From: Leptodontidium sp. MPI-SDFR-AT-0119
Lineage: Eukaryota; Ascomycota; Leotiomycetes; Helotiales; Leptodontidiaceae
Direction: 5' to 3'
Assembly: GCA_020726505.1 (NCBI GenBank)
Contig: JAHLEZ010000011.1
Coordinates: 1,178,001 to 1,242,000, forward strand
DNA length: 64,000 nucleotides
This document shows, in pieces, positions 11,640 to 22,639 of this stretch (its first letter is position 1; every line of letters starts with the position of its first letter). The position numbers were made by a program, and so were the translations under genes. Under the pieces are notes generated by a model that ran no database searches, was not told where the DNA came from, and saw nothing but the letters and a program-made list of their open reading frames with translations.

Positions 11640-13419
11640 ATGGGATCCGTGGATAGCCCGGCATACGACCTTGTTGTCATTGGCTCCGGCGTATGTCGAT
11701 ATCCTTATCTTTTGTTATGAATCTCGAGCTGCCCCAAGATCGACGAGAAGGGAATCTCACATCATTGCTCTCTCCTATATATACAGACGTACGGGATCGA
11801 GCTGACTTTCACGCCAGTTTGCCGGTAGCATACTACCTTGAACTTTCTAGAACAATGCAGGCGAGATGGTAAGCGAGGCCGCGTTGCTCTTGTCGAGGTT
11901 GGTAGGGAAGGCGAGCGATACGGTGCTTCGCGCTGGGCCATGGCATATCTGCGCCTTGACAGGAACAACAAGTTCGATTCCGACTGGATCAAGGGTGAGA
12001 CTTGTCGGTAACGGTCTAGGGATGAAGATTATTGTCGCAAGTTGGAGAAGCTAGTACCTGGACTAGCCCAGTATCTTTTAGACCAAGGAGTCAAACTCAA
12101 TCATCACGACGAGAAAAATGTGCTGTTGGAATTGAAGACCGACCAGCACTTTGTATTTCCGGAAGGTGGTGGGAACGCAATTATTCAAAATCTCTTCAGC
12201 CACATCACCAAGTTCGACAATTGCGACATTCTCTGGGAGACCGCCGGCGTAAACTTATGACTTCGGATAGAGGTGAAGTAACTGGCGCTAAAGTTAGAGG
12301 CAAAGATGGGTTCCTCCGCGATCTTCAAGGCAAGAATGTCATGCTGGCTTGTTGAGGCTGGTCCCGTCATCTATCCAACATTGAAAACTGGTGCTAACCT
12401 TCCTTGTAGGCTTCGAAGGGAACCGTGAAATGCTCGCGAAGTACATTGGCAATAACACACATTCTCTTTCTCTAATTGCGCCTGGACTCAAGTACAACAA
12501 TGGTGCAGGATTACGATGGCTCTGGAAGTTGGGGCTGGCACTGCCGGCTCTTTTGATGACATGCATTGTGAATTGGTGGACACGCGCGCCATAAAACCAG
12601 ATGTTGTGTTGTGAGTACAGTGCGTTTCGTTCTCTCCTACACCAGCTTCCTGACACCATGTCTGGTTCCAAGTTGCATGTACTGTGGGTCCTCAAGGACA
12701 TTGCCACGGATTGCCTGTGGAACAAGAACTTTCGTATTGATCTCGCTTAAATTTCGCTTCCGCCATATCCTGCCTACGATTAACTCCACATTCTAGGTAG
12801 GGTCATAACTATAGAATAGTCCTCAATCGCGACTCTCAACGATTCTACGATGAAGGCAAAGGTCACCTATTCGTCTCGTTCTCTAGATTATCGCGCTTGA
12901 AACATGCAAAATTAGAACTAGGAGGCGTACTTTGTGACTGATGCTCCAATCATGGATCGTTTCCAGCTAGGTTGGGTCTACGACACATCTGATAAGGAGC
13001 CCGCGAAGGCGAACACGATTCCAGAGTTGGCACAAAAGCTTAGTCACGATCCAGAAAAGCTATCCAAGGCCGTCTTTGAGTTTAATGCAGCCTGTAATGA
13101 CAAGCCATTCAATCTGATGGCCCTCGATGGGAACGCGACGACGGGACTGAAACCTAACAAGACTACTTAGGCAAACCCCATCACCAAGGCCCCGTTCTAT
13201 GGCGTTCCGCTCACCAGCCATTTGACTTTCACATATGGAGGTCTCAAGGTGAATTTGGATTCGAAGGTTCTCAGCACTCATGATGTCCCAATCCCTGGGC
13301 TATACTCTGCTAGAGAACTTACTGGGCTGTTCTACAACGAAGATCCACCTGCAACCTCTTGTTTGCGCTCAATGTCTTTTGGTATGAATGCTGGAATTGA
13401 AATTGTAAAGGGTCTCTAA
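11640..13419 (+). pseudogene. decayed FAD-dependent dehydrogenase (TcuA / fumarate-reductase-like)
   Basis: The parent family is the FAD_binding_2 flavoproteins resembling tricarballylate dehydrogenase TcuA and fumarate reductase. Pieces of one protein can be followed in order: MGSVDSPAYDLVVIGSG (dinucleotide-binding start, exon 1), RVALVEVGREGERYGASRWAMAY, DYCRKLEKLVPGLAQYLL, GGNAIIQNLF, GGFEGNREML, TDAPIMDRFQLGW and the C-terminal PGLYSARELTG..YN with SMSFGMNAG. The frame is broken repeatedly: an apparent 1-base loss near 11830, a stop near 12010, another frame change near 12255, unreadable sequence at about 12600-12920, and a TAG at about 13168 where homologues are expected to have Trp. 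No splicing pattern repairs all of these, so the gene is not functional. It lies just upstream of the GST/oxygenase pair and may once have belonged to that pocket. Confidence 0.75.
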
Positions 13420-13902
13420 ATGAAATATGATAGAAGCCTAACATTCTAAATGTTCAACTACATGTATTAGCACTAGTATTCAATATAGGATCCTCGCAAG
13501 ATACCTCTGTCCTACAGTTTTCAGCCTCTTCCTCTTTCATCTTGTTGCTTTTATTTTTCTGCATAGGGTAGGGGACCTCAGAACGGACGAAGGGCGAGGC
13601 AATCTGCTTCGGGTTTAACTGGGGGGTTACATGAAAAATGAGGCTTCCGCACCTTAAACCACTAGACCTCCACAATGCGGGGTAGTTGCCTCCAAATGCA
13701 AGAGAAGAGGGGTAATAGCGACGTCAAGCGGGAGTCTATGGCTGCATACTGCACTGCGTGGGACATGGCCGGTACTGACTTTATATCACCCGTCCCCCAT
13801 GTCCTCACACACTCGCATCCCATCATCCTAAGTCCAGAGATAAGCTTCCGAATCCTAAACCACAACCTCTACTAACCCTCAGAAAATCGATTGCCTATCA
13901 CT
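13420..13902. other. GST promoter region
   Basis: About 480 bp between the pseudogene end and the GST start. It includes a C/T- and CA-rich stretch (about 13790-13880) like a fungal core promoter and leader. No coding signal was found. Confidence 0.4.
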
Positions 13903-14865
13903 ATGCTTCAAGTCTATCTTGATCCATGCACCGTGAACTCAAGGAAAGTGCTGGCCGGTCTTGATTTGCTTGGGACCCAGTACGAGCTCAAGCATATCAA
14001 CTACTTCACAGGCGAACATAAGAGCCCGGAATACCTGAAGATTGTACGTCTGCGTCGGTCAATTTACATCTCGTTTGATATGTCTGCTATGGTGACCGGA
14101 CTTCGAGACTGACATGAACATCAAGAACCCTAACGGCACTGTTCCAAGCGCTTCGGACGGACCCGACTTCAACATCACGGAATCCAATGCTATCCTCCAA
14201 TACGCCGCAGATCTCAATGGCAGCATTTACTACCCAAAGGATTTGAAAGCTCGCGCCAATGTCAACAGATGGCTCCTCTGGGAAGCCTCTGTGTGGTTCC
14301 CAAGCTGCTACGTCTATCTGGTTGAATATGTTGTCAAGCCGCTGTTGAAGTCTGAGCCAGACCAGTCTATCATTGACGCCCAGGCACCGAAATGGAACCA
14401 GGTGGGTACTCTTAATTCCGATGGGCTTGAATATCCGTCCAGAACTGGAGGTTCAAGACTGTCCCTCTCATCCATCTGGCCTACATTCCCGAGAAACCTA
14501 GCACTACATGGCAGTATTGTAACTCTAACATCATCCAGCTCGCCTCGGTTCTCGATGCGCAGCTTGCTAAGACCAAATACCTTGTCGGGGATGAGGTGAC
14601 GATTGCAGATATTGCAGTCGCCGCCCCAATGCATCTTCACAAAGCCTCGCGTCTGCCGGTTGACCAACACCCGAATTTGAAACGCTGGATGACTCAAATA
14701 GAAAAACTTCCGGCCTGGCAAAAAACTCAAGGTACGTACTACCCGACAGGCCGTATAAGTGGAAACCCCAATCTATATAAACTGGACTTTTGAGAAGGCA
14801 GTGCTGACTCACTCTAACCCCCAGGTGCTGTCGAAAATGCGTTGTTACCAGGTGCGAGTGCTTGA
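13903..14865 (+). CDS. glutathione S-transferase
   Basis: Cytosolic glutathione S-transferase with an N-terminal thioredoxin-fold and a C-terminal helical domain. Exons are 13903-14043, 14126-14401, 14539-14731 and 14825-14865, 216 aa. An ATG at 13891, four codons upstream in frame, would give 220 aa. The N-terminal domain shows VYLDPCTVNSRKVL (active-site region), the NPNGTVP cis-proline loop and the ITESNAILQY glutathione-contacting motif. The C-terminal domain contains YLVGDEVTIADIAVAAP, the conserved N-capping box. The substrate cannot be told from sequence. The next gene starts 37 bp after the stop on the same strand, a very short gap for a fungus, suggesting a shared function in detoxification or a small biosynthetic set. 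Confidence 0.92.
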
Positions 14866-14902
14866 TTGATCTCTTTGCCAAGTACTGTACATAGCTAAAT
14901 CT

Positions 14903-16085
14903 ATGGCTTCCCATGCAGAGACCAATGTGAAACCTGGCGAAGTGCGTGCAAACTTCAATTACACAAAAGACGTCGACAAACCCACTGAGATCTACTTCTA
15001 CGAATCCGAAGCCGCCAAGGATATACACGAGCCAGGTGATGACCCAAGAGAAATGACAGTGACAGATGGCTGGGAAAGAAATCGTGTGACACCATTCACG
15101 GCTGACAAGGAAGGATTTTCGGTCCATTCCTTCAAGACGCAGTACAACAAGTGGGAGAACGAGGCAAATGTGCGAGAACTATTCTACCCCGAGGTTGTCG
15201 AGTTTGTAAAGAAGACCACCGGGGCGAGGCGGGTTCTTGTGTACGCCCTATTCCTTGGTCAAGTTAGACAACTGCCATCGGCAGATGTCTGATATGCTGC
15301 AGGCATTCAAAGTGCTGACGATTCGTTGTAGCTTTGATCACACAATACGAACCAAGGCAAACGCAGCAAAGCCAATTACACAAGAAACAGATACAACCAA
15401 ACGAGCACCGGTGATGCTGGTCCATTGCGACTACACTGCAGAGTCAGGTCCGATACGGTATGTTTATGTGGCGTTGAAATCCACAACAACGGAGGCTTTG
15501 GGAACTTATATCTGTTCCTTGATCCTCGTCCTGACCCCAGTGTTTGAAGATCAAAACTTGGAACATGTAAGATGATATGCTGATATCATCACAGTGTACA
15601 GCAACTTTTGGGGGATGAAGCCAAGGACTTGCTTTCACGTCGAGTGGCTTTCTTCAATGGTGCGTGCCTTTAGCTACATGCCAATTGCCTCCCGGGCTTA
15701 CTCTCAAAATAACTCTTCGGAGTACACGCAAAATGTTGAAGGTTCCCATACTGACATTACTGCAGTCTGGAAGCCACTTGGCACTGTAGAGGAGCGACCG
15801 TTGGCTATGTGCGATGTGACATCTGCACCCGCGGATGACTTCTTCAAGCTATACCTCCGCTATCGTGACCGCAACGGTGAAAACTATGTCATGAGATACT
15901 CGGCCAAGCACAAGTGGTGGTACTTTCCCAAGATGGAGGCTGACCAGGTCATTCTCCTAAAAACATATGAGAGTAGACCGGATGTCGCTCGATTTGTTGG
16001 GCATACAGCCTTTGAAGACCCAACCTCCCCGCCGGATGCGAAGATTCGCGAGAGTGTGGAGATCAGGACGATAGCATTCTTTTAA
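14903..16085 (+). CDS. AsaB/CmcJ-type hydroxylase or desaturase
   Basis: Member of the fungal CmcJ-like family, which includes AsaB of aspergillic acid biosynthesis and gibberellin desaturase relatives. These proteins modify small molecules, probably as non-haem iron oxygenases. Exons are 14903-15240, 15332-15457, 15595-15659 and 15766-16085, 282 aa, the normal size. Family landmarks: NFNYTKDVDKPTEIYFYE near the N-terminus, HSFKTQYNKWENE, VLVFDHTIRTK (candidate ligand His), VHCDYTAESGPIR (candidate His/Asp pair), FFNVWKPLGTVEERPLAMCD, KWWYFPKMEADQVILLKTYES and the C-terminal HTAFEDP..P.RESVEIRTIAF. All four exons join in frame with GT-AG introns. The substrate is unknown. The location directly after a GST and next to a dead flavoprotein suggests a remnant secondary-metabolism or detoxification unit. 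Confidence 0.9.
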
Positions 16086-16424
16086 TACTTTGGTGGGCGG
16101 GTGCAATGGTCTAGCTCCACTCCTGCTGGCATCGCCCTACCCGTGGAGGTGGAAATACGGAGGAGTTGGCGCCGGTAGACACGATAGCTACTGAGACTGG
16201 AAATGTCAACTGGGAGGTTCTGGGCACTTTATCTTAATTTGAAAATGCCATCGTCCACATGCTATTATCATAGCCAGTGCTTGCATCCCAGATATTCTCA
16301 TCCCTGATTGGACAATTCCAACAAGTCGCCATTCCTAGACAGTGGCCGATCCGCATTGTATGAAGCCCCATAACGCCAACGCCAATTTCGAAGACCAGAG
16401 GTTTTTGCAGGTTCTCGTTAGATA
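16086..16424. other. convergent 3' flanks, no gene seen
   Basis: About 340 bp between the convergent oxygenase and SUB1 genes. Only 3' UTR sequence is expected, and no other signal was found. Confidence 0.4.
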
Positions 16425-17023
16425 TCATCCTTCATCTTCATCAGAAGTTGCTTCGATATTAGCCTTTTCCTGCTTCTTTGCCTTAACGCGCTTCTTTGGC
16501 TTCGCTTCCTCCTCAGATTCCTCCTCAGGTTCCTCATCAGAGACCGCCGAGGCGGAGACATCGATATTCATGCCTTTCAAGTGTTTGTTGAGTTTTGGGA
16601 GGACCTCGAGCAGAGCCTTGTATTGATCAACAGTCAAAGATATACCCTGGGTGGGTGGATATGTTAGTGCTCGCATAACAGACAGCTGTGCTACAAAGGA
16701 TTGTACCTTCGACGATGGCTTATATTCTCCATCCTTCTCGTAGTATTCTCGAATATTGATGAGCTTGTGGCCTTTGAACTCCTGAACAGTGACTCTGCGA
16801 GGGTTCTTCCCTTGAGAGATCTACAAACAATGTTATTTCTGCTGTCCTGGGAGTAGTATTAGGAATGACTAACCTCCCAGAACTTGTCCAGGTCATCGCT
16901 GGTTGACTGGGCCGCCTTCTTGGTCTTCTTGGTCTTGCGTGCCGCACCATCATCGTTCTCGACAAAGTCATCCTCTTCGTAGGTATCCACCTCATCATGT
17001 CCGCGCTTTCCTGCCTTGCCCAT
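16425..17023 (-). CDS. sub1: transcriptional coactivator SUB1/PC4
   Basis: Nuclear single-stranded-DNA-binding coactivator that supports RNA polymerase II initiation and also acts in elongation and DNA repair. Exons are 16874-17023, 16707-16820 and 16425-16646, 161 aa. The acidic/basic N-terminus (MGKAGKRGHDEVD) leads into the PC4 fold: DLDKFWEISQGKNPRRVTV, FKGHKLINIREYYEKDGEYKPSSKGISL and the YKALLEVLPKLN helix. An acidic and lysine-rich C-terminal tail ending SDEDEG follows. The tail makes it longer than human PC4 but fits fungal members. Introns are 53 and 60 nt. The start was chosen because the longer open frame upstream, back to 17437, is a pyrimidine-biased leader without family signal. 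Confidence 0.94.
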
Positions 17024-17745
17024 CTTGAAACCCGGACCCGGACCCGGAGTATTGATTGTGGTTGACTGAGGTTTGTTTGTAGAGTGCTGAAAAGCGTTGA
17101 GAACTTGCGTTGGCGGAGCTGCTCGAGAGCTCCAGTCGGTCTGTGAAGCTGGCAAGGGCTCCGTCGGGAAGATCCAGATGACCGAGGGCCTGAAAGGAGT
17201 TCGAAGTGGGTGAGAATAGTGTAGTGGCAGAGTAGAGTAAGGACAGATTTCCTGGCCGAGAGGAAACTTGAAGTTGAAGGTGACGTTGAAGATGAAGATG
17301 AAGTTGTTGAAGGGGGTTGACGCGTAGTAAAGAGACGCAGACGCGGTCCTAGGCGCGATAACGATAAGAGGCAATTTAATTACGGTGTAAATGCCCCTGC
17401 CCTGGCCTGCCCTGCTGAAACTCAACCCCAGACTCAACCTGGAAGACCCCCCTGACTATCCGGGTAAGGCGTCCGCAGAACCGAAGCTTCTATGTATTCT
17501 ATTTTAAAGGGGCTCGCTCACGTTCTCCGTTATCCATGAAACGCCCTGTGCATGGACGTTCTTCTGCACCCGCCTGCCACCAAACAAACCAAAACTGAAA
17601 GAACAGAACAAACCAACTTCTATTATATCAAGCAGTCATACGAAAACCCAGCCGGAGAACCCTTTTTAAGCGCATCGCACAATACAGCAGCTCTCAGCGC
17701 CGACCTTCAATAACTCGGAATGTGCGGGAAGCAGAGAACGGCGCA
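17024..17745. other. divergent promoter region (SUB1 / MDM1-like)
   Basis: About 720 bp between divergent genes. The SUB1 side (17030-17440) is rich in GTTGAAG/CAACTTC-like leader sequence. An open frame runs through it on the minus strand but looks like translated UTR. Confidence 0.4.
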
Positions 17746-20700
17746 ATGAACGGAACATCGGGAGTCGAGATGAAGAACGATGAAGACGCTGTATCTATTC
17801 TGAATGCGCCTGAGAGCCCAGCGTCTTCAAAACACACGTCTTCAGAACCCCCAGAAGAAGACCTGACAACTCGCGCATTGCGTTTCCTATCTACAGCTTC
17901 ACCGGAGACAATTGGTGGGATAGCGGTTGGGCTGGCAGCATCCACCTACCTCATTTTGGGGCGACTTGGTTTGGTCCTGATTGGGGCTGTGGGTGGCATT
18001 GTGCTTCACGCAGCATGGGAGAGACAAAGCAACGATGCCGGCTCGAATGGGGATATTCGGAGAGAGAAGGGTCTGGACGTGGTTAAGAGGATATTGGATT
18101 TGCGAGAAGCACAGAAATCCAGCGAGGATGACGAAGATGACAAGGTAGTTGGGAACAGCTTTGAAGGCTTTCAACCCGAGACTGCCGCAGCGCTCAATGA
18201 ATTGGTTGAGGCTGTTATAAGAGACTACGTGAAGTGGTGGTATCAGCCCATACTTCCCATCGAGCAGTCTTTCCCAATGGCTTCTCGCACAACTTTGACA
18301 AGGTTCATTCTGGCCATTTCTCAGCACTTATCCCGGAAGAGGCACGCCGACACTTTTCTCGACTTCCTCACCAACTCGTCCTCGATCGTGATTGTATTCC
18401 TCAATGAATTGTCGAGCGCAATGTCAGCATCACAAGGAAATGTTCCTCCAGCCGAGGCTGTGTATGCGTACCTGTCTGCAAATCCAGATTCGAATCTTGC
18501 CAATGTTCTGAATGAGAAACAACAATCAAGGAAGTTCAAGATGGTGGCGGAGGATATACTTCAAAACTTTCTGGAGAAACAGACCTACGATTGTGATCCA
18601 GCAAGAGTATTCTTGAGGGAGATTCTTGGAGGTTTAATACTACAAATGACCCTAACCAGCTGCTCGAAGCCAGAATGGATAAATGGATGGATTGTTTATC
18701 TCCTCGAGGATGGCGAGCCAGACTTCAGTCAGGCAATTGATGCAGGAATGGGAGGTGGAAGTAGCGATGATTCGCTCAGTGGCCCTTTTCATGACTTTGA
18801 TGGTAATGTGGGCAACATTGGACTTGCAAAACCACTAAAGCCAGTTGAGAAACAGAAACAAGAGATGAAAGGTCACAAGAAGCGATTGAGTAAGGCAGAG
18901 GAGGCAATGGAGGAAGCTATGGAGGAAGCACAGAGGTTGTCTCGGCTCATAGCAGATGAAGACGCGAAGAGGGTCCAAAGTCAGGCGAAACCTTTAGATG
19001 ACGCCCCCGAATCTCTTGTTGCAGCTGTTGAGCAGAATGCCCAAAGCTTGCATCTTGATACATCACCTTTGACGACCAGCGGAAATATTAGTCCACCAAA
19101 TGCAGAACGGAATGTCCCCAACGATATTCCCAAGTCCTTGCCCTTGCAAGCAACAGCAGGCGTTGGAAGCAAGGCTGCAGAGCCCACAACTCCTGTGCTA
19201 CAAACTTCATCTGAGCGATCTGGGCCCCAGGATTTTGTATCGTCGCCACAGTCGTCTGCCTCGCCTGCCTCACACCATACGCCGGCTTTCACGAATTTTG
19301 ATCAAATCGTCCCCCTAGCAGTTCCAGTCGCTCTCCAAAACGGGTCCCCTACCCGCCGTAGAAAAACTGTCTCGCTGACTCTTCACAACGCGAATATAAT
19401 AATCCATGACGATTCGACGAGTGCTGACAAGGGGAAATTACGTTCTAAGCCCAATGCCGACTACCTGGTGCAAATTGAGCCTGCATCATCTGACCATCCG
19501 GGCTGGATGATCGTGCGGCGGTATCCAGACTTTGAGACTTTACATGAAGTCCTCCGGCGCATCGCCCAGGTTTCCGGTGTCAAAGCATTTACTGAGCAAC
19601 ACCAAAGTCTTCCGAATTGGAAGGAACACACGAAACCGTCCCTGAGAGGAGAATTAGAACGCTATCTTCGGGATGCCCTTTGGTACAAGGAACTTGCGGA
19701 GAGTGAAGGCATGAAAAGATTTCTGGAGAAAGACCAGGGGCAATCAACTTCCACGTCGAAGAATGGCTTCCCTGGCATCGGGTGGCCGACCCCTTCCGCC
19801 TTTGAAAGCATGGGTAAAGGTATGCTTGATGTGCTCACAAGTGCACCGAAGGGTGTCGCTGAGGGCGGAAAAGCGATCGGAGGTGGGATTACAGGGGTTT
19901 TCACAAACATCGGCAACCTGGGCCAGAAGAAAGTCGCAAATGGCACTCACGTCGCTGGGCGAGCTTCGACATCAATACTCCCGAGGATGGATAGTATGAA
20001 CTCAATAGTCGCGTCTTCCAGATCTGGCCGAGCGAGTGAGGACAGCCTCCGCGCTATGCCAATCGTCTCTACACAGCCTTCTATACTTCCGACTATGACA
20101 CGGCGTCCAAGCCACAACTCTATCGCCGAGGGTGAAAATGAGCGAGAGCCTCGCGTCTCAACATCTGCGAGATCATCAATGAGTGGGCGTCGGAGTGTGC
20201 CTCAAAGCCGAGACCCCAGTAGAGCCCCTTCTTCGAGACGAGGGACCCCTCTGTCATCTCCTACGCAGGGCGTCATTGGCGATATGAAGCTGCCACCTCC
20301 ACCTGGCGAAATGCCAGACGACTATGGCTCCCACCCAGATGATGCTTCGACGACTTCACGTGGAGAGAGCAATTTACCAAACACTGCCCGAACCTCGATC
20401 AGCACGGCTCCCTCCCAGCCATCTCCAGGGCGTCCATCTCTTTCCGCGACGAGGAGATCATCCGTTCAAGTAGCTTCCACTCCGGCACAGAAACCCCGCC
20501 CTCGAAAGGAACAAACACCACTCACTGAGGCCGAGACTAAAGTTGCGGTCGAACTTATGTTTGCAGTGATCAATGAACTGTATACTCTCTCTTCCGCTTG
20601 GAACATCCGCCGGACTCTACTCAACGCTGCGAAGACCTTCTTGTTGCGACCATCCAACCCCTCATTGGCAGCTATCCAGTCTCTCATTCAGGACTCTGTC

Positions 20701-21012
20701 ATTGCGTCGAATACGTCGGATGCTGGTGTTGCTGCTCATATTCTCAAGATTCGGGCAAACACCTTACCGACGGAAGAGGAATTGAAATTGTGGCCAGCAG
20801 AGATGTCCATTGAAGAGAAAGAGAAGCTGCGAGCTAAGGCTCGGAAGTTACTTGTTGAAAGGGGGGTTCCTACCGCTCTGACTGGTGTCATGGGCCAGGC
20901 AGCGACTGGCGAGGCAATGGGACGAATCTTCGACTGTCTACAGGTCGAGGAAGTAGCCAAGGGGTTAATGTTTGGTCTGTTGTTGCAGGGCGTCCGAGCG
21001 GTTACACAGTAG
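17746..21012 (+). CDS. PXA-PX-nexin protein, MDM1/SNX type
   Basis: Membrane-anchored sorting-nexin-like protein of the yeast Mdm1 group, whose members tether the ER to vacuole or endosome membranes. Single exon, 1088 aa. Order of parts: two hydrophobic segments at about 50-95 (ETIGGIAVGLAASTYLIL, LGLVLIGAVGGIVLHAA), a PXA domain at about 147-325 (RDYVKWWYQPI), an Ala/Glu-rich coiled coil near 370-410, a PX domain at about 540-665 with RRYPDFETLHEVLRR as the phosphoinositide-binding region, a long Ser/Pro/Arg-rich disordered linker, and a nexin-C domain at about 926-1085. No RGS domain is evident between PXA and PX. The frame continues upstream to a GTG at 17722, but the first ATG is 17746. 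Confidence 0.92.
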   Translation: MNGTSGVEMKNDEDAVSILNAPESPASSKHTSSEPPEEDLTTRALRFLSTASPETIGGIAVGLAASTYLILGRLGLVLIGAVGGIVLHAAWERQSNDAGSNGDIRREKGLDVVKRILDLREAQKSSEDDEDDKVVGNSFEGFQPETAAALNELVEAVIRDYVKWWYQPILPIEQSFPMASRTTLTRFILAISQHLSRKRHADTFLDFLTNSSSIVIVFLNELSSAMSASQGNVPPAEAVYAYLSANPDSNLANVLNEKQQSRKFKMVAEDILQNFLEKQTYDCDPARVFLREILGGLILQMTLTSCSKPEWINGWIVYLLEDGEPDFSQAIDAGMGGGSSDDSLSGPFHDFDGNVGNIGLAKPLKPVEKQKQEMKGHKKRLSKAEEAMEEAMEEAQRLSRLIADEDAKRVQSQAKPLDDAPESLVAAVEQNAQSLHLDTSPLTTSGNISPPNAERNVPNDIPKSLPLQATAGVGSKAAEPTTPVLQTSSERSGPQDFVSSPQSSASPASHHTPAFTNFDQIVPLAVPVALQNGSPTRRRKTVSLTLHNANIIIHDDSTSADKGKLRSKPNADYLVQIEPASSDHPGWMIVRRYPDFETLHEVLRRIAQVSGVKAFTEQHQSLPNWKEHTKPSLRGELERYLRDALWYKELAESEGMKRFLEKDQGQSTSTSKNGFPGIGWPTPSAFESMGKGMLDVLTSAPKGVAEGGKAIGGGITGVFTNIGNLGQKKVANGTHVAGRASTSILPRMDSMNSIVASSRSGRASEDSLRAMPIVSTQPSILPTMTRRPSHNSIAEGENEREPRVSTSARSSMSGRRSVPQSRDPSRAPSSRRGTPLSSPTQGVIGDMKLPPPPGEMPDDYGSHPDDASTTSRGESNLPNTARTSISTAPSQPSPGRPSLSATRRSSVQVASTPAQKPRPRKEQTPLTEAETKVAVELMFAVINELYTLSSAWNIRRTLLNAAKTFLLRPSNPSLAAIQSLIQDSVIASNTSDAGVAAHILKIRANTLPTEEELKLWPAEMSIEEKEKLRAKARKLLVERGVPTALTGVMGQAATGEAMGRIFDCLQVEEVAKGLMFGLLLQGVRAVTQ

Positions 21013-21439
21013 ATGGCTGAATGATATCGGTATGTGGCGTTTATCTGCATCTAGGAATGTTATGACCGGCTTGGGAAGATATCCATGGTGGGAGGTTCTA
21101 GCGAGTATATTCTTGACAAGATAGGCGGGCACGGTGAGGTGTGTATTACTTGTATAATATTGCATAATGTATTTAGTCAGCAACATATCGTCTGGTAGCA
21201 ACTCATTAAAAGCTAGCCTTGCCAGCTTTGTTGATCACTGACGACAAGCCTCGCTCCCTCAGCTCGCTCCGACCGTACTGTATCAGTGGCCCTTAGTTCT
21301 CTGCATTTTACCCTGAGCGTGTTCTTATTTCGTTTAGTTTCTCTGTCGGTGATTTTCTTACAGCCGCCAGTCTCATCGAGCAGGCCGTGTCGGCGCTATG
21401 TGAGGCTGGTTGCTCTAGCATTCATTACCAGCGGCTCAC

Positions 21440-22490
21440 TCTTCAACTCCATGCCCTTAGAAAAGCACTACAAGAAGTGGACGCCTCGAGCACGTTGAAG
21501 GGCTTGGTCTAGCAGTGACAAAGTCACGAGCGGAGATTACGGCGTATCTGGGAAGTATCAATTTGCTTCTCGGGTTGTACCAAGCGCCTGTACTCACTTC
21601 AACTTCTACGCGTTTCGATTGTAGTGTCGGATGCTGACTTGGACTTAGAAAGCTGAATACATTATAGAGGAAAAGGCTCGAATGACTCGAAATGCTCTCA
21701 ACTACGTTGGGAAATTTGCAACTCCAGAACCATACAATCACAAGTAATGTAGCGACAGTTCGTGGACGAGTAGAGGAGGGTACGCAAATAGTCAGAGAGG
21801 AGACAGAGCGTTCATCGACCAAAACCAACAAGGCGCTACAAGACATCCACATCCGATCCACGGCTGCAGTGATAGGAATCCTGGGGAAGGTCGGCCGCTT
21901 ATCACCCTTGGCCGTTATACCATAGTAAGTGATAGGGTAGATAGTACAGGTTTGCCTTACTAATACGCTCATAGCGCCAAGATCAATGAGATTTATAAAA
22001 TTCTCCTCTTCCTTCGCTCAAATTTACCTGGGCCAGACACCCGTCATACATATTTCCAAGAGCCTACGAGGCTCGAGGTTGCATACGGGCGCATCTGGCC
22101 TGTGGAGTATGACTTTGCAATGATGGAGGGTGTGTTACGAGGCAAGTTCCGGAAAGGCCCAGGGAAGAGGCTCGTCGAGCGAGATATGTGGCAGCTTTTT
22201 GAAACTTCCAACGCTCAAAGCGTACTATCGGCCAGCAACTGGTGGCCTCTTCCTGGACTGGAAATCACAATGGCAATGATGGTACCAGGGAGGGACAACA
22301 GTCTGTCTTGCCCGAGGTTGAACTGCTCATCAAACTCGTTCAACGATACACTGGGAGGTGGTAAGAGATGGTGAGCCTGTCCTTTTACGACCTCAAACCG
22401 TGTCTAATTCATGAAATAGTGCCACATGAGGGACATGGTTCGTTCAAGATAGCTTTGTACTAGTTGTCTATACCGCTGCAAGCGACACCG
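21440..22490 (+). pseudogene. broken gene for a fungal ubiquitin-like-domain protein
   Basis: Segments of an accessory protein common in leotiomycete-type genomes can be followed. An N-terminal helical stretch (LHALRKALQEVDAS, then KSRAEITAYLGSINLLL in another frame) is followed by a helical region TLGNLQLQNHTI..EEGTQIVREETERSS. After a plausible intron (donor near 21926, acceptor near 21976) comes INEIYKILLFLRSN and then a ubiquitin-like domain with AYGRIWPVEYDFAMMEGVLRGKF and WWPLPGLEITMAMMV, ending in CPR and GGGK. The first part changes frame, a TGA lies directly before TLGNL, and after GGGK..C the expected second Cys codon of a CxxC pair reads TGA, with the frame staying open afterwards. 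Unrecognised introns could explain some breaks but probably not all. Confidence 0.5.
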
Positions 22491-22639
22491 TGTGCACTAT
22501 TCCGAATGCTCTCAAACTTTCCAGTAGTGGTTTTCAACACCAGAACGATCGGAAGGTCAGCATCGCAGTGGATCCAAGTACCGAATTTGCAGTAGATGAT
22601 GACGATCTCCGACACATCAAGAACTCGAAGCTTTGACGT

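Noticed and set aside
16859..17437. Longer minus-strand frame that would extend SUB1 upstream
   Set aside because: The added residues have no PC4 similarity and do not begin with a better start. The MGKAGKRG start matches fungal SUB1 proteins.
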